DNA from: Schistosoma mansoni
Lineage: Eukaryota; Platyhelminthes; Trematoda; Strigeidida; Schistosomatidae
Length of the DNA: 64,000 nt
Direction of reading: 5' to 3'
Assembly: GCF_000237925.1 (NCBI RefSeq)
Contig: NC_031502.1
Location: forward strand, 55,549,943 to 55,613,942
Shown here: piece by piece, positions 35,312-47,135 of the stretch
Numbering within the stretch: the first letter of the stretch is position 1
Layout of the letters: each line of letters starts with the position of its first letter
Made by a program: the position numbers and the translations under genes
The notes under the pieces: generated by a model
Told to the model about the DNA's origin: nothing
Database searches by the model: none
What the model saw: only the letters and a program-made list of their open reading frames with translations

Positions 35312-36085
35312 TCTGGTTAGCGATTTTTTAACGAGTTGGTTTTCTACGGGATGAGGTCGCTAACCCCAAGCCCAACCATCCTCCTTTACTCGGGCTTGGG
35401 ACCGGCAATAGCCCCCGGAAGAGTTAGAGGCTACAACATGTACCAATCGAATTACACTTGATGGAGAAGCTTTGGAGAATATGGAAACCTTTACATATCT
35501 GGGCAGCATCATTGATGAACACGGTGGATCAAATGCAGATGTGAGGGAGAGGATAGGCAAAGCAAGAGCAACATATTTACAAATGAACAACATCTGGGAC
35601 TCAAAACAATGGTCAACCAACACAAAAATCAGAATTTTCAATGCAAATGTCACGACAGTTCTACTGTATGGGGCGGAGACGTGGAGAACTACAAAAGCCA
35701 TCATCCACAAGATATAGGTGTTTATTAACAATTATTTACGCAAGATACTTCGGATCCGTTGGTCAGATACTATCAGCAACAAGTTACTGTGGGAGAGAAC
35801 AAACCAGATTCCAGTGGAGGAAGAAGCGCTAGAAGTGGTTAGGACACACATTAAGGAAGTCACCGAACTGGGTCACAAGACAAGCCGTCACATGGAATCC
35901 TCAAAGTCAAAGGAGAAGAAGAAGACAAAAGAACACATTACGGTGAGAACTGAAGACAGACATGAGAAGAATGAACAAGAATTGGATAGAACTAGAAAGG
36001 AAGGGGTAGGACAGAATGGGTTGTAGAATGCTGGTGGGCGGCCTATGCTCCATTGTGAGTAACAGGCGTAAGTAAGTAAGTAATA
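35312..36085. mobile_element. RTE-A insertion with 5' inversion, longer 3' part
   Basis: 35312-35430 is the 5' UTR in minus orientation, starting at CTGGTTAGCG. 35431-36085 is the plus-strand 3' end coding the last about 200 codons ([24 protein letters not shown]), with two breaks. It ends in the GTAA tail. No clear target duplication. Confidence 0.85.
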
Positions 36086-36123
36086 TCATAAAATGATGTG
36101 ATATTCCATATATTAAAAAGGAA

Positions 36124-37127
36124 TTACGTAATAATCAGGAAGGGGTGTTTTAGAGAAGAATAGGAGTATGAAAATAATTTAGTGGTCGAAATTATGAAAG
36201 ATTATTGTCTACTTGAAACGTTGATGCTTTTTTAGGATCTTAGTGTGTTGATGTTATGTTCCTATTGATGAATTTTGGCGTATAAACATTTTTGATGAGT
36301 ATCTATCGAAGTTAGAGTTGTTCGTCATCTATTGTGTTATGGGAAAATAGTCACCTAGCCCTCAGAGATAAAAAGTGAATTCAGTTTATCTTTCTAATCA
36401 ATGGGATCCATCTATGGAAAGTTATGCAAAGACCATAATGGATCGATTATCTGATTTTTTTTGCAACAGAACATCAAGAAAATGATCTTTCTTGTTCATC
36501 TCTGCTTCTAATGTGAATCGAATTGACTGACAAGAACTATTAAATTGATCTAAGATGTAACTAAACTTCATGCCTTCTACACAAATTATGAAAGTATCAT
36601 CCATATTATTTCCTATGTAAATGGAATCTCTTAATTGAATTACTCTATTTTCTAGACTGGTCATCAAATAACCAGCCAAGAGAAGGGACTGTGGTGAACT
36701 AATTTCTAGACACATTGTTTCAATGAAATCTCTTTTCAAAAGTAATTTACTCAACCAAAAAAACTGAATCAAAGGAAGGCTGAATAAAAGACTTAACTAC
36801 TACTAAGATACTGATGATCCTATAGCTAAAGTCCAAACTCTGCGTGCAAAGACGATAAGTATAACTTCTTATCCTTCCTTGGTTCTAATTTCCTTCTGAA
36901 GTATGTTTTGATGTTAATTTTCTTATTATTATTATGTAATGTAATCGGTTTTTATTATTCTGTATCAAGTTTTCATGATTATTATTTAGTTACTATCACG
37001 ACCATTACGTTTTCCACTTTGTTTTATCATATCTGTCGAGTGGACAATAATCGTTCATAATTTTGACCACTAAATTATTTTCATACTCCTGTTCTTCTCT
37101 AAAACAACCCCCCTGACTATTACGTAA
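36124..37127 (-). mobile_element. Penelope-like element fragment with inverted terminal repeats
   Basis: A minus-strand reading at 36422-36772 contains NNMDDTFII and KDHFLDV, motifs of the Penelope-like reverse transcriptase (usual active site YxDD). The unit is bounded by about 86-bp inverted repeats (36124-36209 and 37043-37127) that both end at TTACGTAA-type sequence, as Penelope pLTRs can. Short and degraded; a fossil. Confidence 0.65.
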
Positions 37128-38095
37128 CTCCGCCTGTAGCGTATCTAGAGTTAGTGCCGGTCCCAAGCCCGGGTAAAGGAGGAGGGTTGGGCATGGGGTT
37201 AGCGACCCCATCCCGTAGAAAAGCTAACTCGCTAAAAATACGCTAACCAGAAAAAAATAATTCAAACCATTTAAACTCTGTCCTGGGAGTTCAAGAGAGA
37301 ATTATGACGCCTCAAGATAAAAGCCGAGTTCAATCGGAAGTCACGAGGCCGATGCACCTTCTAACAACCAGAGCATCACTCTTTATAGGTACATGGAACG
37401 TCCGGACAATTTGGGATACCGGGAAGGCCAGTCAAATAGCAATGGAAATGAGGAGATACAACTTGGCAGTACTCGGAATCAACGAAACCCATTGGACACA
37501 AGCTGGACAACAAAGGCTAGATACGAGAGAGATGCTGCTGTACTCTGGTCATGAAAAGGAAAATACTCTACACATTCAGGGAGTTGCTCTAATGCTGTCC
37601 AGAGAAGCACGAATTGCACTTGTAGGATGGGAATCTCATGAACCCAGTATAATCAAAGCATCATTCAGAACAAGGAAGGAGGGGATCACAATGAATGTTA
37701 TCCAATGTTATGCACCCACCAATGATAGCAACGACTATGATAAAGATCAGTTCTATGAAAGGCTGCAATCAATTATAGAGAAGTGCTCAAGTAAGGACCT
37801 CACCATCCTGATGGGAGATCTAAATGGTAAAGTTGGAGTGGACAACACAGGATATGAAGATATAATAGGACGACATGGACTAGGAGAGAGAAATGAAACT
37901 GAGGAGAGATTTGCAAACCTATGTGGATTCAACAAATTGGTTATAGGCGGCACAATATTCCCACACAAACGCATACACAAAACTACATGGATTTCTCCGG
38001 ACCAAACCACAGAGAACCAGATAGATCACATCTGTATCAACAAAAAATTCCAAAGGACAATGGAAGATGTTAGAACCAGGAGAGGAGCTGACAAT
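37126..38095 (+). mobile_element. RTE-A 5' fragment, 3'-truncated, between direct repeats
   Basis: Starts at the true RTE-A 5' end (aactccgcctgtagc) and stops inside the ORF at GAGCTGA. It is flanked by direct copies of an about 86-bp repeat (37043-37127, 38090-38176), which is also the Penelope terminal repeat. Confidence 0.8.
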
Positions 38096-38107
38096 AATCT
38101 TTCATAA
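37304..38107 (+). CDS. RTE-A endonuclease-only ORF fragment, 267 codons
   Basis: Open from ATG through TWNVRT, INETHW, CYAPTN, GDLNGKVG (GDFN changed) and ICINKKF, ending just before the SDHH motif, where the element is cut and seven host-derived codons follow. The domain therefore lacks its last catalytic block. Retained open frame probably reflects moderate age rather than function. Confidence 0.75.
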   Translation: MTPQDKSRVQSEVTRPMHLLTTRASLFIGTWNVRTIWDTGKASQIAMEMRRYNLAVLGINETHWTQAGQQRLDTREMLLYSGHEKENTLHIQGVALMLSREARIALVGWESHEPSIIKASFRTRKEGITMNVIQCYAPTNDSNDYDKDQFYERLQSIIEKCSSKDLTILMGDLNGKVGVDNTGYEDIIGRHGLGERNETEERFANLCGFNKLVIGGTIFPHKRIHKTTWISPDQTTENQIDHICINKKFQRTMEDVRTRRGADNNLS

Positions 38108-38176
38108 TTTTGACAACTAAATTATTTTCATACTCCTATTCTTCTCTAACACCCCACCCCCGTGATTATTACGTAA
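38090..38176 (+). repeat. third copy of the 86-bp terminal repeat
   Basis: Direct copy of 37043-37127 and inverted relative to 36124-36209. About ten per cent different by eye. Confidence 0.8.
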
Positions 38177-38269
38177 CCTCCTTTCAACATTTGAAATCTC
38201 AGATCATTTTGCGATACAATACTTTCTATCTTTCTATGAAATTATACATTCTCAGTATAGAGACTTGTG

Positions 38270-38565
38270 GTTGAATTCATGAGTCGATGTAAGCTATATA
38301 TTTATCAAACAACTATGGTTGCTCGATTTCGTGGATTGGTTGAAGTTAAACATTAACACAGTTGGATGCCAACCGGCTCAGTGGTCTATTGGTTAAGTGC
38401 TCTGGCGCGAGACTAGTAGGTCCTGAGTTCCACTCTCTCGAGGCGGGATCATGGATGCGCACTGATGAGGAGTCCCACATTGGGACGAAACGGCCGTCCA
38501 GTACTTCCAGGTTTTCTATGGTGGTCCAGCTTCGATTGATTCATGATCTCAACTATATAAAACTA
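38270..38565 (+). repeat. HH2 SINE
   Basis: Plus copy with a small inverted-tail remnant in front. The hammerhead core is changed (gatgagga in place of gctgagga); GAAACGGCCGTCC is kept. Confidence 0.7.
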
Positions 38566-39225
38566 TAAATAGAAAGAAGATTTTCTTCATTGAATTCTCT
38601 TTATTTCCTATTCACATGACACAATAGGTTACTTTAATCATATTGGAAAGATGAAATAGAAGGAATATGGAAGGGCACATTGATCACGGAGTAACTAATT
38701 CTTTTAATTGAATAGTTAAATTTGATTGTTAAATAAGTCAGTGATTAAGTATCACTTCATAAAGTATAATTATCAACGGTTACATACCAATAACTTAACA
38801 TTCGGTTCGATCAATATGAAACGACTAATTACTTGATTGTCTAAAATTTATTTCTAATCTATTTGTGTCGATAAGTTTACAAATTATTTGCTAGTTTAAG
38901 TGTTTCGATATCAACAGTGGGTTATGTTTTGATAGTAGATCGATAGAAGCAATAAATAGGAATACCCGATTCATCTAGGTCTCGAAACATTTGACACCTT
39001 TCAACAAGTAGTGTTTGTAATATTAAGAATTGATACTTGTTTTAAGTTTCATATTCACATCATCCATAGTCATAATCAAAGATTTTAGCACTAAGGTATT
39101 TGAGCTGAAACATGGATACAATATGATTAGGTGAACTATCTAATATACCTACCGGTTAAATAACAGTTTTGTAACAACAATAATTTGCCAATCTTCTTAT
39201 ATTGGTTTCATTTCTACACTTAACA
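38566..39225. other. spacer, nothing recognised
   Basis: AT-rich, no ORF or repeat seen. Confidence 0.35.
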
Positions 39226-39750
39226 TTTATTTTATTTTATTTAAACACATAAATATTGGTACAAAGGGGCACCAGATAAATATGCGCCACACAAATCATT
39301 CGATTTCTCTGAGGGATCCGATACTGCCCGAATGCCGAAACTGAGGCAGATACTTTTCTAAGGGTGCTACACCACGAGACTTTGACCTGGAGGTTTAATC
39401 TACGAGGTAGTGGAGCAACGTCAGGAGATACAGTCACATGGTAACTGGTGACCAACAATAGGTTCATACGCCATTTGTTCCATCAGGATTCAAGAGCCCA
39501 TGTCCACCATTGGTTTGTAATCAGGGTTTTCCAACTCCCCTAGGTGAACTTTCCATGTCAACCAACCCGGTTAAAGCACCGGATATTCGATTTTCGTCCT
39601 CTCGATTTCGTAAAGAAATCACCCCTGCTGAGAGAAAGCCTTGAGTAGGACTTTCCTGACACAGGCTATAAACGCGCGACCATATGAGAGCATTTGGAGA
39701 GGGAGAGCGTACTCTCCCCACTCTCGGCCGTACCAGGGCATTTGGGGGCT
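39226..39750 (-). repeat. N4 retroposon, full length
   Basis: The (AAAT)n tail is at 39226-39245 (as tttattttattt) and the N4 5' end at 39750 (gcatttgggggct). About 525 bp. Confidence 0.8.
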
Positions 39751-39775
39751 AAAAAAACACTTAGTCCCATAAAAT

Positions 39776-40195
39776 TAAACAATCTCGATAACTTCAACTT
39801 AGTATTGTTTGTTTGAATCTTCCAATCGATTTGTTAGGACTACAACTGGTCAGTCTCTAATTGGCATATGTGCATACTGTGCGTATTGCCTCGATATACC
39901 TTAATTCACAAGCATGGTAAGCAGAGATGGATAGTGGCTAGCAGTGGAATCCAAGACGCGCGTGTCTTCCTATTTGGGACTCGTCAGCTGGATGTACCTG
40001 CATCTGAGTTGATGTTCACTCTGGGACTCGAACCCAGTACCCTCGCTTCAAACACCATCGCGTTATCCACTCGGCCACTGAGTCCTGACAGCCACTTGCT
40101 TGTGAGATGGCATGAATTTTGAATTCAACTTAGTATTGTTTGTTTGAATCTTCCTATCGATGTGTTAGGACTGCAACTGGTCAGTCTCTAATTAC
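39776..40195 (-). repeat. HH1 SINE, about 1.2 tandem units
   Basis: The leader block attgtttgtttgaatcttcc occurs at about 39803 and 40134 around one full unit, giving a monomer of about 330 bp. The GAAA core is mutated to GACA. Confidence 0.75.
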
Positions 40196-40574
40196 TCTTT
40201 CTAATTACTCTCTCTCTGATTACTTTTTAAACTATTTCTACTCAATAACTTAAGTAATCGCATATATTACGTACCAACCAGTACATCTCTGCCAACAGAA
40301 CCTGATCAACACCGAAAACTAGAAAACATAACAGCAATTCAGTTATGAAACGAATTGCTGTCACTGTTTGAAAATCCAAGTTGTTAGATATCACAGTTGC
40401 ACAACAATCTATATTTATCATCATTGTCAATGAAGTTTTATCAAATTAATATTCACTTTGAATCAGAAAGAAGATTTGATTTATCGGAATTTGAACTAGT
40501 TCACGATATAAAATCTTTGTAATCAGTGACATGTCTATTTACTAAACCTTGAATCACATATTTTTCTATATGTA

Positions 40575-40933
40575 GTTACAGTGGAACTCGAGCCTCTTAT
40601 CTTGTAGTTGAACATAGAATGTTCAGTCTGCAACTTTCCAGCTGAAGAGTCCTAAATAGAAAGAAACGCGCGTCCTGGATTCTACTGCTAGCCATTATCC
40701 ATCTCTGCTTACCATGCTTGTGAATTTAGGCTATATCGAGGCAATACGCATAGTATGCACATATGCCAATTAGAGACTGATCAGTTGCAGTCCTAACACA
40801 TCGATGGGAAGATTCAAACGAACAATACTAAATGAATTTAAAATTCACCCTATAGCATAAACAAGTGGCTATCAGGACTCAGTGGCCGAATGGATAATGC
40901 GATAGCGTTTGAAGCGAAAGGTACTGGGTTCGA

Positions 40934-40976
<43 letters not shown>

Positions 40977-41160
40977 GCTTTATTCAATATTATAATCTGA
41001 TACAATATAGAATTCTCAGCACTCAGAGTCTGAGAATTCTCAAAGTCCCAGAGTGAACATCAACTCTGAGATGCAGGTACATCCAGCTGACGAGTCCCAA
41101 ATAGAACGAAACGCGTGTCCTAGATTCCACTGCTAGCCACTATCCATCTTTGCTTAACAT
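40575..41160 (+). repeat. HH1 SINE dimer interrupted by an R5-type insertion
   Basis: First unit: only the hammerhead and tail (ccagctgaagagtcc ... GAAACGCGCGTCC). The second unit is complete. 40937-41046 is an insertion inside box B. Hammerhead of unit two: CTGACGA 41087-41093, GAAA 41108-41111, GTC 41117-41119; stem II has one mismatch. Confidence 0.8.
40937..41046 (-). repeat. R5 3' end with (TTA)n tail inserted in an HH1 box B
   Basis: About 12 TTA units, then sequence related to 45087-45150 (gctttattcaatattata ... tagaattctcagcac). On the minus strand the order is body, aataaag, (AAT)n, as for a retroposed 3' end. Confidence 0.65.
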
Positions 41161-41356
41161 GCTTCTAAATTATTACTTTCATCAATGGTACTTTTCAGAA
41201 TTTTGTTAAAGAAAAACCTTCTATTGTCCTTAAGTGTGAGAAAGATTCATTAAAGCATAATAATTAATGATAATGAGTTACTAAAAACAGAAGGTATTTG
41301 TTGTTTTTTGATGAATACCTGTGTGAATTTAGTTGGTTAATATACTAATTTTAGAG

Positions 41357-41672
41357 AAATTCACTTGGTATTGTTTGCTTCTATCTTCTCATTGTTATTT
41401 AGGACTGCAATTGATCAGTCTCTTATTGGCATATGTGCATCCTATGCGGGCTGCCTCGATATTGCCTGAAGTCACAAGCTGTATAAGCAATGATGGATAG
41501 TGGCTAGCAGTGGAATCCAAGATGCGCGTTTCGTCCTATTTGGGACTCGTCAGCTGGATGTACCTGCATTTCAGATTTGATGTTCACTTGGGGAATGGAA
41601 CCCAGTACCGTTGGCTTCAAACGCCATCGCATTATCTACTTAGCTACTGAATCATCAACCATCTTTGCTTAT
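41357..41672 (-). repeat. HH1 SINE, hammerhead intact with AUC cleavage site
   Basis: The minus strand reads atccag-CTGACGA-GTCC-caaata-GGAC-GAAA-cgcgc-ATC. All core bases are present and the NUH rule is still met. Confidence 0.8.
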
Positions 41673-42349
41673 ATTTTTAGAGAAGTTTTATAAAAACCAG
41701 TTCTGCTTTTTATTAAATGATTCAACAAAATAAATGTTCAAATCATAGATAGAATGTCAAATTTTTTTTTTTAATGATTGTTCAGTATAATACGATTTCG
41801 ATTGTTTATCCTCTGGTTAATATCAGTTCATAATAGAAACAAATTTTAGAATGAACAATTTAAACTAACTATCTCAATATTTATCATGAACTCATTACAA
41901 ACTCAAACTTCTACACAAAATTCCATAGTTCAGGTGAGAGGTTGTGACAGACGGAAGATATCATACGATAATAGTTGAGTGGATTTGAATCAACCGAAGT
42001 TGGTAATGACGATCATTAAATTTCAACACAATGGTCTAAAAGTATCATGCTCGAGGAAATCTATGAGTTTGATCACTGGAAAAGTCCTGAGTATATATTC
42101 CTAGAATGTTCTACGATTTTCCATAGTTCTTCTGAAGATGATATCAAATAGTAGTGGAGACCAACTTTAAACTGAAACATCTACATGAATCTCCAATCCT
42201 AATCGATTTAATAATTAATTTGATCCATATTCTGAGCTCCGGCAAAGATTATTTACAAGTAAGTCAAAGTGTAATTAAGTTCATGAAGAGCATACATTTT
42301 GTATATATTAAGAAAAAGTACTCCATGAAGGGTAACAAGCATAAATAAG

Positions 42350-42661
42350 GGATGTGTAGGCGAGAATGATTGGTTGTCTGTTTAGTCAAACATGTAGATA
42401 ATCTGACAGGTGTCAGATGAGTTATATATATTCCCCTATCCTTATTATTTATGATTATTGATTGTTTATCCATTTGTTGGATTGTATCGGTTTTGGTGTG
42501 GAAATATATTTACATTCCAGTCTGGTTAATCAAGTGTTCTTGATCGGAGTTGTGTTGAAGTCCTGTAGAATAGACACTGGATGGGAATCAAGTGTAGATA
42601 TTCGTCTAAGGTAAATTAACGTGCTATTCGTGTAGACGAGGAAAACCGGACCGTTATAACA
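42350..42661. mobile_element. possible solo LTR-like fossil
   Basis: Begins TGTGTAGGCGAG and ends GTTATAACA, with a TATA-rich stretch inside. No internal region and no clear target duplication. Weak call from base pattern only. Confidence 0.2.
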
Positions 42662-42741
42662 ACAATATATAGAATTGTTATTTAACGATGACTTAATCTG
42701 ATTATGTATCTAGCTAACTATTCTGAGTGATAATAAATTAT

Positions 42742-42966
42742 AAATCAGAAGGGGTTTTGTGGAGATTTCAGTATTCTCATAGTTGAAATCATGAGTCAAT
42801 TGAAGCTAGATCACCATGGAAACCCTGGAAGCACTCGCGATATTCAAACCCAAAACCTACCAATCTCGCACTGCTGAGGAGTCCCATAATAGTACGAAAC
42901 GGCCGTCCAATGCTTCCATGGTGGTTAAGCTTCAATTGACTCATGATTTCAACTATGAGAATAAAT
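42742..42966. repeat. HH2 fold-back copy
   Basis: Inverted tail (atcagaaggggttttgtgg...) and inverted B-box part, then plus-strand hammerhead (CTGAGGA, GAAA, GTC intact) and tail. The whole unit can fold on itself. Confidence 0.75.
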
Positions 42967-44384
42967 TATAAGTCATGAGAAAAAAAACTTAAACTAATAG
43001 CAAGCATTCTTTATTAATATCTATTAGAGATTGATTGACTATTGCTTCCATTCTAGTTCTTATTAGATAATTGACATGAGACCCTAAAAGCAACTCATAT
43101 TCACTTGTCATATTGTTTAAGCTGTTAGTGAAAAATTACCACACTTAGATTGAAGGAATTTCATATTCAAGAAGGTATTTTAAAAAATTTATCATTTTCA
43201 AACTACCAATGAAAAGTGATCTTACTAGTCATCATGAGTCGAAAGATACCCAATAATCAGGAGGACAAAATCATTCACTTAAAAAGGAATGAATAAAAGT
43301 GTAGTATCGGTTCTTGTCTGACTACAAATATTGATTAACGTTTGATTAAAGTGAGTTGGCCTATGCGCCATCTTCAATGCGTGTCATTTTTGTTACGCTC
43401 GCTGATATTTACTCATGTGCTTATAACTTTCTGGCCTGCATCATTAGACAATAAAATTGTAGTTGCCGCTTCTCTTTGCCTTCTGATTTTATGCACCGTT
43501 AAGATTTATATTATAACGGTTATCGAGGTGAACGATTAGTGAAGCATGGCATTACAAAAGTATAGTTATGATGTAGAACAACGCTAGGGAAATGAGTGTG
43601 TAATGTCTGGTACGATTTCAAGCTCACATGGATTATTCTGGTTTCTTCTTGAGTCACCTTTTTAATTTGTTAATTATTCGCTTATTAACCTTGACTACAT
43701 TTATAGGATCATATATGTGTGTATTGCTTATCCTACTCATCACATATGTGTAGTTTCTTTTTGTCTAATTATAAATATCGAGTTACGCTTGATTAAATCA
43801 AGACGGCTCACTTGCCTTCGCTCAGTTTCTTACTCTGAATGTCTGTTTAGATAAAGGAATGCTTGAAATAAATTAATCCAACACAACACGCGTTTGGCTT
43901 TTCATTACCCCCGTCACACAAACGGGGCTAGCCCAGGTAATATGCGGAATTAAATGGAATATTTATGTTCATAGCACTCTGGTAGGATCAAATTGGAATT
44001 AGATACTGGGCAACAAAATTGCTTTATTCACTAGCTTTTGATTTTGTACTTTAAACTTTGAATAGGAATGATTTCGTTACATCTACCACCTATTTGAGTT
44101 CACATCCCAGTCTAGGTTTGTTGAAGATACTAGCTTTACTAAAGCTAAAACAATAAAGAAATGTAGCTAGATTGATATAGGGCAATAAATGAAAATGGTA
44201 TGTTGATTGTGAATCACCACTGAATTAGCAGGTTGGAATGTGCACCACATATGTCTAATAATCGCAAACAGCAATGTCCGGGATATCTGTGACCCTTGAT
44301 TGAATTCAGGATAATACCACTGAAAAATTATTCGCAACAGACTGCTCCTGACAAGTACTTTTAAAATCATATCATCAACGCCAA
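42967..44384. other. spacer with a diverged direct repeat
   Basis: No gene recognised. A short motif recurs at about 43324-43365 and 43770-43810 (aaatat.ga.t.acg.ttgattaa). A 65-codon open stretch at 43342-43539 has no family signature and is not called. Confidence 0.35.
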
Positions 44385-44900
44385 AACTAATAATGGGGAA
44401 TGATGTAGTTAAGCACGTCGATCAAGTTATTTATTTTGAAAGTCTTATCAACTCTGGTGGATTATCTTTTGAAGAAATCTCAGCACAGATTCAGAACACT
44501 CAACTGGCTTTAGTGTCTTCGGAGCATTGCTCATGTACATTGGAACCACCGAGTGAGTAGTTATAGTCGTAGACGTAAGATATCAGTTAACGACTCCATG
44601 TCACACTACGACGTTGTGAATCCTCATCCATTGAGACGGCTGGGATGTAACTTATGGCCAATCACACTCTACCTCAACATACAATCCTGAATGACTTAGT
44701 ACTTTGAAATAAACCGGTGACCACACTGAGACGCAATATTAGTCGATAAAATTACTGACTGATTTGAGCAATGTTGGTAGGTTTAGACTATGTGATTGAG
44801 GTCCGTGAAAGATTCCAGTCAGTTGTCGAAAAAGTACGATGAAACGGCTCAATAGTTCAGATGCATTCACTCTTTGTGTGCCCACAACATAGGTTTTAAA
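44385..44900 (+). mobile_element. LINE-B, old copy
   Basis: Follows the LINE-B 3' order (aatctcagcacagattcag ... catgtcacactac ... gatgcattcactctttgtg), with heavy decay. No open frame. Confidence 0.6.
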
Positions 44901-45086
44901 TTTACTTTATATTCTGTTAAAAATTCTTCTTTTCTCTAATCGCAATCTGCCTTGTTATTATTTCTATCATTGATAGAACTACTATTTCTATTAATTTTTT
45001 TATAAAATTAACTATATAATTTGATCTTACTGTATTGGTTGTTGCAATATGATAATTTTAAACCAATAAAGATCTATCTATCTATT

Positions 45087-45240
45087 TTATTCATTATTAG
45101 CTTTACTCGATATTATATTTTTTGTATAATATAGAATTCTCAGCATAAAGTATATCAACAAGTTTCCGTTTCTTATTTCTTGATCGATCCTGACGATAAA
45201 TATTGAGTGATCGCCAGTTAGATATTAGCAGTCCAGGAAT
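45087..45240. repeat. R5 repeat, left part of a split copy
   Basis: Matches 20590-20697. The right part resumes at 45655, after the RTE-A insertion. Confidence 0.6.
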
Positions 45241-45654
45241 CGACGGGGACGTGGAGAACTACGAAAGCCATCATCCACAAGATACAAGTATTTATTAACA
45301 GTTGTCTACGCAAAATACTTCGGATCCGTTTGACAGACACTATCAGCAACAACTTACTGTGGGAGACAACAAACCAAATTCCAGTGGAGGAAGAAGCGCT
45401 GAAAGTGGATAGGACATACATTTTGAGGAAATCACCCAATTGCGTCGCAAGACAAGCCGTCACATGGAATCCTCAAAGTCAAAGGAGAAGAGGGAGACAA
45501 AAGAACACATTACGCCGAGAAATGGAGACAGACATGAGAAGAATGAACAAAAAATGGATAGAACTAGAGAGGAAGACCCAGGACAGAATGGGTTGGAGAA
45601 TGCTGGTCGGTGACCTATGCTCCATTGGGAGTAACAGGCGTAAGTAAGTAAGGA
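45241..45654 (+). mobile_element. RTE-A 3' fragment with target duplication
   Basis: 5'-truncated insertion coding the last about 135 codons, with the GTAA tail. The 10-bp sequence aggaatcgac flanks both sides (45230-45239 and about 45651-45660). The related uninterrupted site is at 20690-20700. Confidence 0.85.
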
Positions 45655-45839
45655 ATCGACATCTTAATAATATTCATTCTTTTTAATACATATTGCCAGC
45701 TATTACGATGTCTTCAATCGTACGTTTTTGTTACTTGTACAGCGAAAGATCGTAAACTATTCATACTTGAGTAGGTTATGCAATTAACAAACAAACAAAA
45801 AACAACAGATAACTTGTTGAAATATTTAGATGATAGGGG

Positions 45840-45972
45840 AATTTTATTTATTTAAACACATAAATATTGGTACAAAGGGGCACCAGATATATATGCGCCC
45901 ACACAAATCTTATTTGATTTGTATGAGGGCTGTGATACTACCCAGGTGCCCAAACTGAAGCAGGTGTGACAG
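45840..45972 (-). repeat. N4 retroposon 3' end
   Basis: AAAT tail and about 130 bp of the N4 3' end on the minus strand; truncated. Confidence 0.75.
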
Positions 45973-47135
45973 GGGGAACAGGGGAACCTAGATATTCAAA
46001 CAGACCACCACCTTTTAAATGATTCATGGAAAATGAACTTTTTCATTAATCTTTTATTTAAATCATCATGAATACTGTTTTATAATAAATAAATAAAAAA
46101 GAAAAAGGGGGAGAGGAGAAAAATCATTAAAATTTTTGTACTTTTATAATAGTCTAATAAATGAAGAAAATGTCTCTATTCTTTTTTCTTGTTTGTTTGT
46201 TTATCTTTTTTTCCCAACTTTTATGATAACATAACCCATTAGTATAATAGAAAAAAAATAAACATTTTGTTTGTTTTGTAGAATAGGAATAAATAGGATA
46301 AGAAAGGTAAACAGGAAAGAAAAACAAGGACACATTGAATACGAAGTGAAATGTAACAAAATCAATAAATGATCAATCAGTAGTAATAAGGAAACTGATA
46401 ATGAATAATATTGATCGATTGATCAATTTTTTTTTGTATTTGAATAGATGAAATGGAAACATTGAATTCATCTAAGAAAAACAACAACTTTTATAATCTG
46501 AATAGAAGTGAAAAATGATAATAATAATAATAAAAGCTTTCAAGAAATCAATTTAGTTGTCAAGTCATTGTATGTATTACATACACATCCGCACACACAC
46601 ACATACCCATACCCATTAATTATTCACTTCATTTAAGTATGTTTACAATGAATTAAAACATTCAATAACTGAAACCATAAAAAAACAACGATATTCAATG
46701 GATAATATGTTTAGAGTTGTCCAGTATAGAACAGAATCGAACAAAGCATATACACATCATAAACAATATTGTGTGTACACGTATACATCATTTACATCAT
46801 TTTCTATTCTATGTATACATAACTTATATCATAATTATGAAATAAATTAAACAAAACAGGGGGGGGAATTACAATTTGATCATCTCATTGTATTAAAGGA
46901 TGAATAAGAAAAAAACAAAGGAGAGTAGATTCCTTAGGATTCATCATGAAAGACATATCGGTCATATCAAAGTAAACTATGTATGATAAAATATACACGT
47001 ATATATATAGAGAGAGAGGGGGGGAGGGAGAGGGAGCTGAAGTCGATGAACAGCGGTACACAAAAAGAACCGAAATCAACAGGCAACAAAGAAACAAGAA
47101 GAAATCTTAACTAGTACAGAAAAATAGAAGAATCA
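45973..47135. other. A-rich, low-complexity downstream region of PREB
   Basis: Many A/T runs and simple repeats (caca at 46592-46602, ta/ga near 46998-47020). On the minus strand this is the PREB 3' UTR and downstream flank. Several minus-strand AATAAA-type signals are possible, so the polyadenylation site cannot be chosen. Confidence 0.45.

Noticed and set aside
43342-43539. 65-codon hydrophobic open frame
   Set aside because: Composition alone gives it a membrane-like look; no Met start, family or splice context.
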